A stretch of DNA of 64,000 nucleotides from Lutimonas vermicola (GCF_038433205.1 NZ_JBCDNA010000002.1:434001-498000), one strand, 5' to 3'; shown: positions 32,944-42,028, counted from the first letter of the stretch. Numbers and translations are program-made. The notes: generated from the sequence alone by a model not told the origin.

Positions 32944-35617
32944 CATAAGATATTCAGCGCTGCTGATGATTTTAATCTTAACTGGTGTTACTGTGAATGG
33001 GCAAAGCACTCCCCAAAATAACATATCTACCCAAGATTCAATCCCGGTAACCAAGCCGCTGGATACCTTGCCTGGTACAGAGAAAACGTCAGATTCCATC
33101 CCTGTAAATAAGGTGCTTGACACATTACCCGGTGTTGAACAAAGAGCCGATTCGGTTAAAACTCCTGTCAACATTAGTGCCACAGACACCATAAAAGAGC
33201 GTAAAAGCGAACCCATCGTTCTTGAAAAAAATAAAAAGTACCTGCTTGGAGGAATATCAGTTGTTGGAAATGAAACCATATCTGAACAATCCATTCTCAT
33301 TTTTTCTGGACTTAATTCGGGTCAGCGACTGAAAATCCCCGGTGATAAACTTTCATCTGCAATCAAAAGACTTTGGAGTTCGAAACTGTTTTCGAACGTG
33401 GATGTTTTTGTAACAAAAATGGATGGTGATGCCGTATATCTTGAAATTGTTGTCCGCGAATTAGACAAAGTTGGCACGCTGACCATCACGGGACTTAAAA
33501 AATCAAAAATTGAAGACCTTAAAAAGGAAATTGAGTTCCAGGCTGGCTCAATGCTTACTGAAAACCTTATCACGACAACCGAAAACTTTATTAAAGAAAA
33601 ATATCGTGAAAAAGGATATCTAAAAACCAAAGTAACAATCAATACCAAAAAAGATACCAGTTTCCCTAACACTCAAAACGCCCTGATTGCAATTGACAAG
33701 GGGAAAAAAATCAAAATAAAAAACATTAGGTTTTATGGCAATACAGCCTTGTCTGACAAGAAGCTGAAAAAAACCTTGAAGAAAACCAAGGAAAAAGGGA
33801 TCACGAGACTTTTTTCACCTTCCAAATTTGTTGAAGATCTTTATGATGAAGACCTTGAAAAGGTAGTATCACTGTTCCAGGAAAAAGGATTCAGGGATGC
33901 TTTAATCGTAAAAGATTCACTTTCGTGGAACGATGACAATACAATCAATCTCGATATCTTTTTGACCCAGGGAGAACGCTATAAATTTGGCCAGATCGAT
34001 TTTCTTGGAAACACTGTTTTTACAGATGAACAATTACAAACTATCCTAAGAATAGATAAGGGCGTTACATACAATGGCAAGGCTCTGAATGAAAGGGTAT
34101 ATGGAGACGGAACTCCTGATTCAAGGGATATCACCAACACTTATCTCGATAACGGATATCTGTTTTCGAGGGTCAATGCGGTTGAAACGAGTGCCGCCAA
34201 CAATACCATCGATCTTGAAATCAGGATCATTGAAGACGAACCGGCTTCTATTAGAAAAGTGACCATCAAAGGAAATGATGTAACAAATGACCATGTACTT
34301 TACAGAGAGGTCAGAACAAAACCTGGTGATCTTTTTAGCAAAAGTGATATTGTAAGATCCATCAGAGAATTGGGACAATTAGGATTTATAGATCCCGAAA
34401 ATATCGTCCCTGATGTTCAACCTAATTTTGCAGACAAAACTGCCGATATTGAATATTCTGTTTCTGAAAAAGGATCCAGTCAGATTGAATTACAGGGAGG
34501 ATATGGAGGAGGGACCTTTGTAGGAACTTTAGGGCTTTCTTTCAACAACTTTTCGATAAAAAACATTTTCAATTTAGACGAATACAAGCCGGTTCCAAGG
34601 GGAGATGGCCAGAATATTGCCCTCAGGTTGCAAATCAGTAAATTTTACAGAACCTATAGTATTTCGTTTTCAGAGCCATGGATGGGCGGAAAGAAACCCA
34701 AAGGATTCAATTTTTCGATTTATAACTCCAGCCAGTTTGGTTATGATCCGTTCACAAATAGTGTTGATAAAGACCAGCTTCTTGATATTATTGGTGCCTC
34801 TGTAGGCCTGAGCCAGCGTTTGAAATGGCCTGATGATTTCTTTACCTTGTCAACGTCTTTAAACTATCAGCGTTATAAGCTTCAGAATTATAATATTTCA
34901 TCCTTTGATTTTGACAACGGAATTTCAAATAACTTCAACTTTGCAGTGAATTTTGGAAGAAGCTCAGCAGGGCCTAACCCTGTGTTCCCTTCCGGGGGGT
35001 CGCAATTCAATGTGTTGCTAAAAGTTACACCGCCCTATTCTCTGTTTGACGACAAAGATTACACGGATCTCCCGGATGAAGAAAAATATAAATGGATAGA
35101 ATTCTATAAGGTCGTTTTTACAGGTAAATGGTACAGTCCGGTTGTTGGGAAGATGGTATTAATGTCTAATGCCGAATTAGGGTTCCTCGGAGACTATAAC
35201 GATGAGATTGGGGCACCTCCATTTGAAAGGTTTTATGTGGGGGGTGACGGATTACAACAAGGAAGGTTCGACGGAAGAACAACAATTGCCTTAAGGGGAT
35301 ATCCTAACTCCAGTTTATCATCTCAAACCGGTGGTACGATATACCAAAAAGTAGGATTTGAATTGAGGTACCCCATCACGTTAAAACCTTCAGCATCGAT
35401 TTATGCGCTGACTTTTCTTGAAGGAGGTAACTCATGGAATGAATTTGACGAATACAGACCATTTACATTAAAAAGGTCTGCAGGTGGAGGTATAAGGGTT
35501 TTTATGCCAGCCTTTGGATTGCTTGGAGTTGATTTTGGTTACGGGTTCGATACGATCCCCGGATCCAATAATATTTCAGGGTGGCAAACACATTTTATCA
35601 TAGGACAACAGTTTTAA
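32903..35617 (+). CDS. bamA: Outer-membrane protein assembly factor BamA
   Basis: About 900 residues. No ATG is available at the start; TTG codons at 32903 and 32924 are both in frame, and the later one gives a cleaner signal peptide ('SALLMILILTGVTVNGQ'). Both lie inside uppS. Next is a low-complexity linker with two and a half 19-residue repeats. Residues ~110-480 hold POTRA domains ('GISVVGNETISEQSIL', 'IKNIRFYGNTALSDKKL', 'FGQIDFLGNTVFTDEQL', 'IRKVTIKGNDVTNDHVL'). The C-terminal ~400 residues are the barrel ('FYVGGDGLQQGRFDGRTTIAL' region with the conserved RGYP segment) ending in Phe. BamA folds outer-membrane proteins; two Skp-like genes follow. Confidence 0.95.
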   Translation: MEKQVNKLKTVTNSIRYSALLMILILTGVTVNGQSTPQNNISTQDSIPVTKPLDTLPGTEKTSDSIPVNKVLDTLPGVEQRADSVKTPVNISATDTIKERKSEPIVLEKNKKYLLGGISVVGNETISEQSILIFSGLNSGQRLKIPGDKLSSAIKRLWSSKLFSNVDVFVTKMDGDAVYLEIVVRELDKVGTLTITGLKKSKIEDLKKEIEFQAGSMLTENLITTTENFIKEKYREKGYLKTKVTINTKKDTSFPNTQNALIAIDKGKKIKIKNIRFYGNTALSDKKLKKTLKKTKEKGITRLFSPSKFVEDLYDEDLEKVVSLFQEKGFRDALIVKDSLSWNDDNTINLDIFLTQGERYKFGQIDFLGNTVFTDEQLQTILRIDKGVTYNGKALNERVYGDGTPDSRDITNTYLDNGYLFSRVNAVETSAANNTIDLEIRIIEDEPASIRKVTIKGNDVTNDHVLYREVRTKPGDLFSKSDIVRSIRELGQLGFIDPENIVPDVQPNFADKTADIEYSVSEKGSSQIELQGGYGGGTFVGTLGLSFNNFSIKNIFNLDEYKPVPRGDGQNIALRLQISKFYRTYSISFSEPWMGGKKPKGFNFSIYNSSQFGYDPFTNSVDKDQLLDIIGASVGLSQRLKWPDDFFTLSTSLNYQRYKLQNYNISSFDFDNGISNNFNFAVNFGRSSAGPNPVFPSGGSQFNVLLKVTPPYSLFDDKDYTDLPDEEKYKWIEFYKVVFTGKWYSPVVGKMVLMSNAELGFLGDYNDEIGAPPFERFYVGGDGLQQGRFDGRTTIALRGYPNSSLSSQTGGTIYQKVGFELRYPITLKPSASIYALTFLEGGNSWNEFDEYRPFTLKRSAGGGIRVFMPAFGLLGVDFGYGFDTIPGSNNISGWQTHFIIGQQF
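33035..33148 (+). repeat. Two tandem 57-bp in-frame repeats in the bamA linker
   Basis: 33035-33091 and 33092-33148 encode DSIPVTKPLDTLPGTEKTS and DSIPVNKVLDTLPGVEQRA, and a third copy begins at 33149 (DSVKTPV) and decays. The DNA of the units has diverged while the protein pattern is kept. Confidence 0.8.
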
Positions 35618-35627
35618 GCTAAATTGT

Positions 35628-35635
35628 TATATTTG
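35628..35635 (+). promoter_or_regulatory. -7 box (TATATTTG) of the first ompH gene
   Basis: TATATTTG lies about 45 bases before the ATG at 35681, so the ompH pair may be transcribed independently of bamA. Confidence 0.4.
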
Positions 35636-35680
35636 CCCAGATTTAAGAAATGGCACGATATTTTCTTGTAAACTAATAGA

Positions 35681-36574
35681 ATGAGAGTGAACAGGGTTTT
35701 AATTATTGTCATCATAAGTGTAAACTTTATTGTGAATGCACAAAAGCCACAAAGAGTTGCATATGTAGACATGAACTATATACTGGAAAACGTTCCTGAA
35801 TATGTAAATGCCCAGTCCCAGTTAGATGCTAAAGTAAAGACATGGCAACAAAAACTGGATTTACTTTCAAAGGAGATAGAGCAGATGAAAACCGATCTGA
35901 GCAATGAAAAAACGCTTCTTACAAAGGAATTAATCAATGAAAGAGAAGAAGATATTGTCATAAAGGAACAAGAATTAAGAAGATTGCAACAAGCATATTT
36001 TGGCCCGACTGGTGATTTGTTTCAAATGAGAAAGCAACTGGCAAAACCAGTTCAGGATCAAGTGTATAATGCAATTCAGGATATCGCCGGAAAAAAACGT
36101 TACGACTTTGTTCTTGACAAATCAAGTGACCTTATCCTGTTGTACAGCAACAGTAAGTATGACATAAGCGAACTCGTTTTAAATGCGATCGTAAAAAACA
36201 GAAAAAGACAGGCTGTACAGGATATGAAAACTGAACGTCTGGCCAAGGCAGGAGTGGTTAGCAGCCCTACTGTACTCGAAAACCAGGATGACGATCAAGT
36301 GTCAGAAGAAACTGTCGACGGGGATGAACCCGATGAAACAGGAGCCTTTGAAAACGTTCAGGCTGAAGAAGTAAAAACCGAGGAACAACTAAAACTGGAA
36401 GCGAGGAATGCAAAAAGAGAAGAACTCAAAGCCAGAATAAAAGCCCAGCAGGAATCCAGGGCAAGAATGAGAGATTCCCTAAAACAGGTGGCCGAAGAGA
36501 AAAGAAACGCCAAGTTGAAAGAAATAGAAGACAGAAAGAAACAGAGAGAAGCAGCAATAGATAAAAAGGATTAA
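35681..36574 (+). CDS. OmpH/Skp-family periplasmic chaperone with long charged tail
   Basis: A 297-residue protein with an N-terminal signal ('LIIVIISVNFIVNAQ'). Residues ~25-185 are Skp-like: the conserved opening 'RVAYVDMNYILENVPEY', a long coiled coil ('LSKEIEQMKTDLSNEKTLL') and the closing 'KRYDFVLDKSSDLILLYS' strand region. Skp trimers hold unfolded outer-membrane proteins for BamA. A further ~110 residues follow: an acidic linker and a helix rich in Lys, Arg and Glu ('AKREELKARIKAQQESRARM'), unlike the ~165-residue standard form. A second, normal-length copy follows 46 bp downstream. Confidence 0.88.
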   Translation: MRVNRVLIIVIISVNFIVNAQKPQRVAYVDMNYILENVPEYVNAQSQLDAKVKTWQQKLDLLSKEIEQMKTDLSNEKTLLTKELINEREEDIVIKEQELRRLQQAYFGPTGDLFQMRKQLAKPVQDQVYNAIQDIAGKKRYDFVLDKSSDLILLYSNSKYDISELVLNAIVKNRKRQAVQDMKTERLAKAGVVSSPTVLENQDDDQVSEETVDGDEPDETGAFENVQAEEVKTEEQLKLEARNAKREELKARIKAQQESRARMRDSLKQVAEEKRNAKLKEIEDRKKQREAAIDKKD

Positions 36575-36620
36575 AACAAAGTAAAAACAAAAAAATTATT
36601 AATAACAAATTATTTGAAAA

Positions 36621-37127
36621 ATGAAATTATTTAGAAATTTATTCGTGGTAATTGCCCTTTTAACGGCTTTTAACACCGTGGAGGCTCAAAATGTGGCTCA
36701 CATTGACAGTGAACAACTTTTAATGGCGATGCCAGAAACAAAGGCCATGGAGACAGAATTGAAAAAAGTTCAGCAGACTTATGCAGATGAATACAATGCG
36801 CAAGCGACTGCTTTACAAGCTAAATTGCAAAAATACGATCAGGAAGCTCCAACCCAAACTGATGCTAAAAATGAAGAGAGAAGGATCGAAGTTGAAGGAT
36901 TGAAACAAAAAATTCAAAAATACGCACAAACTGCTGATCAGGAAATTCAAAAGAAAAGATTTGACCTTTTGAAACCTATCGTTGAAAAAGCTCAGAAAGC
37001 CGTAAGTGATGTGGCAACTGAAAAAGGCGTCAAATATGTTTTGGACTCTTCACCTGGTAAAGGATTGATCGTTTTTGAAGGCGAAGATCTTATGCCGTCT
37101 GTTAAATCTAAATTAGGTATTCAATAA
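36621..37127 (+). CDS. OmpH/Skp-family periplasmic chaperone, normal length
   Basis: A 168-residue Skp-like chaperone. A signal peptide ('NLFVVIALLTAFNTVEAQ') precedes the family opening 'NVAHIDSEQLLMAMPETKAM', a coiled-coil arm ('VEGLKQKIQKYAQTADQEIQ') and the C-terminal 'GVKYVLDSSPGKGLIVFEG'. The length is the usual one. It completes the bamA-ompH-ompH arrangement common in flavobacteria and is followed by a strong terminator. Confidence 0.92.
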   Translation: MKLFRNLFVVIALLTAFNTVEAQNVAHIDSEQLLMAMPETKAMETELKKVQQTYADEYNAQATALQAKLQKYDQEAPTQTDAKNEERRIEVEGLKQKIQKYAQTADQEIQKKRFDLLKPIVEKAQKAVSDVATEKGVKYVLDSSPGKGLIVFEGEDLMPSVKSKLGIQ

Positions 37128-37143
37128 AAAGAATAACACCTTT

Positions 37144-37179
37144 AAAAAAAACATCCTTGCTTCCAGGATGTTTTTTTTT
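37144..37179. terminator. Bidirectional terminator between ompH and gamma-carbonic anhydrase genes
   Basis: ACATCCT and AGGATGT form a 7-bp stem with a 7-base loop, with T runs on both strands, between two convergent genes. Confidence 0.85.
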
Positions 37180-37236
37180 GCCTTGTGTCCAAGACCCTAA
37201 AGCAAAGATTGAACTTACTTATAAATCGACCTGCCA

Positions 37237-37746
37237 CTACTTATACCAACTGGCATATTTAATATAATTATTCGCAATTCTGTCGATCTCTCCTGAAATA
37301 AGTTCCTGATCAATATCCTTTATTTTTTTTGCAGGCGTACCTGCAAAAACCGTTCCTGAAGGAACAAGGCTCCCTTTTGTTACAACGGCCCCGGCCGCTA
37401 TGATGCTATTACTTTCAATAACACAATCATCCATGATAATGGCACCCATACCAATAAGTACGTTGTCATAAATGGTACAGCCATGAACCAGTGCATTATG
37501 ACCTATAGAAACGTTGTTTCCAATTTGAGTAGGCGACTTCTTATAAGTGGCATGAATTACGGCTCCATCCTGCACATTAACCTTATTTCCTAACCTGATA
37601 TAATGTACATCCCCCCTGATAACGGCATTAAACCAAATACTGCATTGATCGCCCATGGTTACATCCCCGACAACAACAGAATTCTCGGCAAAAAAGCAAT
37701 CTTTTCCGTAAACCGGTAACTTTCCGTTAAGTTCTCTTATGATCAT
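37237..37746 (-). CDS. Gamma-carbonic anhydrase family protein
   Basis: A 169-residue left-handed beta-helix protein of the gamma-class carbonic anhydrase/PaaY/YrdA group. Hexapeptide repeats run throughout ('VVVGDVTMGDQCSIWFNAVIR' region with 'GDVHYIRLGNKVNVQDGAVIH'). The three metal-binding His positions are in 'VIHATYKK' and 'IGHNALVHGC', and 'GTPAKKIKDI' closes the domain. The members bind zinc or iron as trimers; only some have carbonic anhydrase activity, so the reaction is likely but not sure. It converges on ompH and diverges from the NifU-like gene. Confidence 0.88.
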   Translation of the reverse strand: MIIRELNGKLPVYGKDCFFAENSVVVGDVTMGDQCSIWFNAVIRGDVHYIRLGNKVNVQDGAVIHATYKKSPTQIGNNVSIGHNALVHGCTIYDNVLIGMGAIIMDDCVIESNSIIAAGAVVTKGSLVPSGTVFAGTPAKKIKDIDQELISGEIDRIANNYIKYASWYK

Positions 37747-37831
37747 GGCTCTTTTTTTGATTGATTTAACATATGCATCAAAAGTAAGAAAAAATACTTT
37801 CGTAAATTCGCAGCTAGAACCTTATAGATTT

Positions 37832-38716
37832 ATGTCAAAAATTAAAATAGAATACACCCCGAACCCTGCGATCATTAAATTTGTTGCAGACAAAATGCTT
37901 ACCGAAAGCAGCTTTGAATACAATTCTATCGATGATGCAAAGAATTCTGCCCTTGTGCAGCAATTATTCCATTTGCCTTTTGTCAAGAAAGTTTTTATCA
38001 CGGCCAATTTTATCGCCTTGGAAAAGTTTGACATCCTTGAATGGAGTGAAGTTCAAAAAGAATTGCAAGAGATCCTTGAAGCCTATTTAGATCAAAATGA
38101 TTCTCTTTTTTCAGAAGACAAAAAGGAGCAAATCGTTGAGGTTTATGCCGAAAGCACTCCTAATCCAAACGTTCAGAAATTCGTTACAAACAGGTTGCTC
38201 AGCAATCAGCACATCGAGCTTAGTGAACAAAAAGATGCCCATGAAGTCCCCTTGGCTTATGAACTCTTTGAATTTCCCTTTGTAAAGGAAGTATTTATTT
38301 CAGATAATTATGTATCCATTCAAAAATCTAATGAATTGGAATGGTTCGAAATAAACAACAGCCTTAGGGATTTCTTAAAGGAATACCTTCAAAGTGATAG
38401 GAGAATTGTAGCCGAAGGCTATTCACCGGTAAAAAAGGATTCACAGCAAAATAACATGAAATTTACCGCTACGGATGACGACATTTCCAAAGAGATCATT
38501 GCCGTTTTGGAAGAATATATAAAGCCAGCTGTCGCCGGAGATGGAGGCAACATACAATTCCTTTCGTATATAGCCGAAACTAAAGAGGTTAACGTGTTGC
38601 TACAGGGCGCCTGTAACGGATGTCCTTCATCAACGATAACCTTGAAAAACGGTATTGAAGCAACCCTTAAACAATTGCTTCCAGGTAAAATAGGAACCGT
38701 CAATGCCTTGAATTAG
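37832..38716 (+). CDS. NifU/Nfu-type iron-sulfur scaffold with duplicated N-terminal domain
   Basis: A 294-residue protein. The ATG at 37832 is preferred to an in-frame start at 37739 that overlaps the divergent gene and lies before two -7-like boxes (TACTTTCG 37795, TAAATTCG 37803). It holds two Nfu-N domains ('IEYTPNPAIIKFVADKML' and 'YAESTPNPNVQKFVTNRLL') followed by a C-terminal NifU domain whose Fe-S ligand pair is in 'GACNGCPSSTITLKNGIE' near residues 260-263. It should carry and deliver Fe-S clusters. The duplicated N-domain is common in flavobacteria. It is followed by the prolyl oligopeptidase gene 16 bp downstream. Confidence 0.9.
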   Translation: MSKIKIEYTPNPAIIKFVADKMLTESSFEYNSIDDAKNSALVQQLFHLPFVKKVFITANFIALEKFDILEWSEVQKELQEILEAYLDQNDSLFSEDKKEQIVEVYAESTPNPNVQKFVTNRLLSNQHIELSEQKDAHEVPLAYELFEFPFVKEVFISDNYVSIQKSNELEWFEINNSLRDFLKEYLQSDRRIVAEGYSPVKKDSQQNNMKFTATDDDISKEIIAVLEEYIKPAVAGDGGNIQFLSYIAETKEVNVLLQGACNGCPSSTITLKNGIEATLKQLLPGKIGTVNALN

Positions 38717-38732
38717 GACCTGGATAAATTTA

Positions 38733-40874
38733 ATGAAACTTAGGGTGAGCATTCAACTATGTTTTCCATGTTTGGCCTTTTGGGTGGTAGCTACCCAATT
38801 CGTTCAAGCACAAAACTTAACTATGAAATTAAAATATCCCGAAACCAGAAAAGGGAAAGTATCTGAAAAATATTTTGGAACGGAGGTTAAGGACCCTTAT
38901 CGGTGGCTGGAAGATGACAGGTCAAAAGAAACAGAAGCATGGGTCGGTTCCCAAAACGAAGTAACTTTTGATTATTTGAATCAAATTCCTTTCAGGGATG
39001 AGATCAAAGAAAGATTGACTCAACTTTCGGATTATGACAAATACTCTGCTCCAACCAGGCACGGAGACTGCAATTATTTCTACAAAAATGATGGCTTGCA
39101 AAACCAGTACGTACTCTACAGGGAAAAAAATGGTTCCCAAGAAGTATTTTTAGATCCTAATAAATTTTCGGAAGATGGGACAACTTCTCTGAGCCAGGTA
39201 TCTTTTAGTAAAAATGGCAAAAGGGTGGCATATGCTATCTCAGAAGGAGGATCCGACTGGCAGAAGGTGATTCTCATGGATGCAGTTACCAAAGAAATTA
39301 TGGAAGACACCCTGATTGATGTAAAATTCAGCGGCATTTCATGGTTTAAAAATGAAGGTTTCTATTATTCAAGCTATGACAAACCTGAAGGAAGTGAATT
39401 GTCGGCCAAGACCGATCAGCACAAACTGTATTATCACAAACTGGGTACGTCTCAGAAGGAGGATAAGATCGTATTTGGAGATACTGTCAAAAGAAGGTTC
39501 GTAGCAGGATCTGTAACGGAAGATCAAAAATACCTGGTTGTCAGCGCGGCCAATTCGACATCTGGTAACGAACTTTATATCAAAGATCTTGGTTCCCCAG
39601 AAAATAAATTGATCACAATTGTGGATAATTTCGAAAATGACCATGACGTCATTGATAGCGATGGACAGATGATTTTCATTGTCACTAACTTGAAAGCACC
39701 TAATAAAAAAGTGATCAAAACATCATTTGCAAACCTCCAGCAGGACCATTGGCAGGATTTTATCCCTGAAACGGATCATGTTTTAAGCTTGACAAAGGGT
39801 GGCGGATATTTTTTCGCTGAATATATGAAAGATGCCTTTTCGATGGTAATGCAATACGACAGAAAGGGAAGATTACTGCGAGAAATTGAACTTCCGGGCC
39901 TTGGTTCCTCGTCTGGATTCAGAGGTAAAAAGGATGATCAGTTACTTTATTATTCTTTTACCAATTATACCACACCCGGTACAATTTTTGAATTTGATCC
40001 TGATCAGGGTGCATCTAAGGTTTACAAGGTGCCAAAGGTTGGTTTTATATCAGATGATTACGAATCCAAACAGGTATTTTATTCCTCCAAGGACGGAACC
40101 GAGATACCCATGATAATTACTTATAAAAAGGGTACGGTCTGGAATGGCCAAAACCCGACAATACTTTACGGCTATGGTGGCTTTAACGTAAGCCTCATGC
40201 CTTCCTTCAATGTTGTAACAGCAACCTGGCTTGAAATGGGTGGTGTCTATGCCGTTGCGAACCTCAGGGGTGGTGGAGAATACGGTAAAAAATGGCATGA
40301 TGCAGGTACTAAATTAAAAAAGCAAAATGTGTTTGATGATTTTATCGCCGCAGCTGAATACCTTATTAATAATAAATACACATCACGGGATTACCTCGCC
40401 ATTAAAGGCGGATCCAATGGAGGATTACTCGTTGCCGCAACCATGACACAAAGACCTGATCTTGTGAAAGTTGCCTTACCGGACAAAGGTGTTCTCGATA
40501 TGTTGCGCTATCATACTTTTACGGCTGGAGCCGGATGGTCCTATGATTACGGAACAGCAGAAGACAATAAAGAAATGTTTAATTATTTATATGACTATTC
40601 CCCCGTGCACAATTTAAAAAAAGGTGTGGCATACCCTGCAACCCTGATTACTGCAGGGGATCATGATGACAGGGTTGTTCCGGCGCATTCATTTAAATTT
40701 GCGGCTCAGTTACAGGAAAATCAAAGCAGCGACTCGCCGGTACTCATCAGAATTGAGACCAATGTAGGTCACGGAGCAGGTACCCCGGTTTCAAAAACCA
40801 TTGATCAGTATGCAGATATTTTCAGTTTTACCCTGTATCATATGGGTATCACTAATCTGAATAAGTGGAACTAA
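38733..40874 (+). CDS. Prolyl oligopeptidase (S9A) family serine peptidase, exported
   Basis: A 713-residue peptidase with an N-terminal signal ('FPCLAFWVVATQFVQAQ'). Residues ~35-430 form the beta-propeller ('YRWLEDDRSKETEAWVGSQ' is the S9A opening). The catalytic domain has Ser near residue 560 in 'IKGGSNGGLLVAA', Asp near 642 in 'GDHDDRVVPAHS' and His near 678 in 'VGHGAGTPVSK'. It cleaves short peptides after proline and is probably periplasmic. The start ATG lies 16 bp after the NifU-like gene, so both may share a transcript, although their roles are unrelated. Confidence 0.95.
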   Translation: MKLRVSIQLCFPCLAFWVVATQFVQAQNLTMKLKYPETRKGKVSEKYFGTEVKDPYRWLEDDRSKETEAWVGSQNEVTFDYLNQIPFRDEIKERLTQLSDYDKYSAPTRHGDCNYFYKNDGLQNQYVLYREKNGSQEVFLDPNKFSEDGTTSLSQVSFSKNGKRVAYAISEGGSDWQKVILMDAVTKEIMEDTLIDVKFSGISWFKNEGFYYSSYDKPEGSELSAKTDQHKLYYHKLGTSQKEDKIVFGDTVKRRFVAGSVTEDQKYLVVSAANSTSGNELYIKDLGSPENKLITIVDNFENDHDVIDSDGQMIFIVTNLKAPNKKVIKTSFANLQQDHWQDFIPETDHVLSLTKGGGYFFAEYMKDAFSMVMQYDRKGRLLREIELPGLGSSSGFRGKKDDQLLYYSFTNYTTPGTIFEFDPDQGASKVYKVPKVGFISDDYESKQVFYSSKDGTEIPMIITYKKGTVWNGQNPTILYGYGGFNVSLMPSFNVVTATWLEMGGVYAVANLRGGGEYGKKWHDAGTKLKKQNVFDDFIAAAEYLINNKYTSRDYLAIKGGSNGGLLVAATMTQRPDLVKVALPDKGVLDMLRYHTFTAGAGWSYDYGTAEDNKEMFNYLYDYSPVHNLKKGVAYPATLITAGDHDDRVVPAHSFKFAAQLQENQSSDSPVLIRIETNVGHGAGTPVSKTIDQYADIFSFTLYHMGITNLNKWN

Positions 40875-40894
40875 CTATTTCAGAATGTACAGTG

Positions 40895-41344
40895 TTATTC
40901 CACCGCTTGTATTCTAATTGTTTTTGAGCCAAATGATATTTGTGATCCCTGTTTCCTACCGAGAAGGCACGCCCCTATCGGTGAAGATAAAGACACGGCA
41001 TAATAGCTTTTTCCTTCAGCGACGAGTGCACCTGCGCTTATGGAAAGAAAATAAATTCCTCTGTCAGTTGTGACCAGGCTACCCAATTTTATGCGTTCCG
41101 AAACTGAGTTAATCTGTATCTTCTTTAAAACATCCCTCATCTGTTTTACCGCTTCGAATTGCTGAGAAGCTTTTTCCATTTCAAGATGTAACATGGCCCT
41201 TCCCGTTTCGTGCTTGTCACCGGCCGAACTTTTTGATTCCTGCTCTAAAGCGATTTGATTGCTCCTCATTATACCTTCAATAATGGCAGATTTTTCGTTT
41301 ACAAAAAGTTCGCATTGCTTAAATAAAGATTCTTTTAGCGTCAT
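40895..41344 (-). CDS. GreA/GreB C-terminal-like protein of Bacteroidota (often named 3-oxoacyl-ACP synthase)
   Basis: A 149-residue cytoplasmic protein. Residues ~1-75 form a charged helical hairpin-like region including 'ESKSSAGDKHETGRAMLHLE'. Residues ~80-149 resemble the FKBP-like C-terminal domain of the Gre transcript-cleavage factors: 'KLGSLVTTDRGIYFLSISAG', 'YYAVSLSSPIGACLLGRKQG' and 'ISFGSKTIRI', with 'SPIG..LLGkk.G' matching the GreA motif. It has nothing like a thiolase fold, so the name 3-oxoacyl-ACP synthase seen on such proteins appears to be an error. A role near RNA polymerase is inference. It is convergent with the peptidase gene and diverges from tag. Confidence 0.7.
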   Translation of the reverse strand: MTLKESLFKQCELFVNEKSAIIEGIMRSNQIALEQESKSSAGDKHETGRAMLHLEMEKASQQFEAVKQMRDVLKKIQINSVSERIKLGSLVTTDRGIYFLSISAGALVAEGKSYYAVSLSSPIGACLLGRKQGSQISFGSKTIRIQAVE

Positions 41345-41385
41345 CGTTGGAAAGTTTGATCAAAAATAAGAGAAAATATATTCTG

Positions 41386-41417
41386 TTGCGTTTTTTTAAT
41401 AAATTGATTTATCTTCG
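41386..41417 (+). promoter_or_regulatory. Promoter of tag: TTG-N21-TATCTTCG
   Basis: The -33 TTG is at 41386-41388 and a TAnnTTcG -7 box at 41410-41417, spacing 21. It lies inside the longest possible ORF and so supports the later start at 41437. Confidence 0.55.
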
Positions 41418-41436
41418 AAGTCATAAAATCAATAAA

Positions 41437-42009
41437 TTGAAGAAATCAAGATGCAGCTGGTGTGGAGAAGACCCATTATATAGGGCATATCATGATAAAG
41501 AATGGGGCGTGCCGGTATTTTCGGATGATCAATTGTTTGAATTTCTAGTGCTTGAAACCTTTCAGGCTGGTTTAAGCTGGATCACAATTTTAAGAAAACG
41601 CGAAAATTTTAGGGCTGCATTTGATGGTTTCGATTACCAGATAATTTCCAAGTATGATGAAAAAAAGTACGAGGAACTTCTTCTGGATTCGGGTATAGTC
41701 AGAAATAAACTTAAAATAAAAGCCACCATAGGCAATGCCAAAGCTTTTATAGAGGTGCAAAAGGAATATGGAACCTTTTCCAAATACCTCTGGGAATTTA
41801 CCAACGGCAAACCTGTTTGCAATCAATGGCAAAATCTCAAGCAGGTTCCTGCAACAACATCCACCTCTGATCTGATTTCAAAGGAGCTTAAAAAAAAGGG
41901 ATTCAAATTTGTCGGTTCAACAGTGGTCTATGCTTATATGCAGGCGATTGGGATGGTCAATGACCATGTTCAGGAATGTTTCAGGTATCAGGAAGTAATG
42001 TATTCTTGA
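41437..42009 (+). CDS. tag: DNA-3-methyladenine glycosylase I
   Basis: A 190-residue base-excision enzyme that removes 3-methyladenine. The TTG at 41437 gives 'MKKSRCSWCGEDPLYRAYHD', the normal family start, and lies 20 bases after a -7 box; the long-ORF start at 41347 would be upstream of that promoter. The zinc-site residues of Tag are kept: Cys6, His in 'YHDKEWGVP', and His and Cys in 'MVNDHVQECFRY'. 'FEFLVLETFQAGLSWITILR' and 'GFKFVGSTVVYAYMQAIG' form the helical core and substrate pocket. The length agrees with E. coli Tag. It diverges from the GreA/B-like gene. Confidence 0.95.
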   Translation: MKKSRCSWCGEDPLYRAYHDKEWGVPVFSDDQLFEFLVLETFQAGLSWITILRKRENFRAAFDGFDYQIISKYDEKKYEELLLDSGIVRNKLKIKATIGNAKAFIEVQKEYGTFSKYLWEFTNGKPVCNQWQNLKQVPATTSTSDLISKELKKKGFKFVGSTVVYAYMQAIGMVNDHVQECFRYQEVMYS

Positions 42010-42028
42010 TTTAATTGGATAATGCTTG

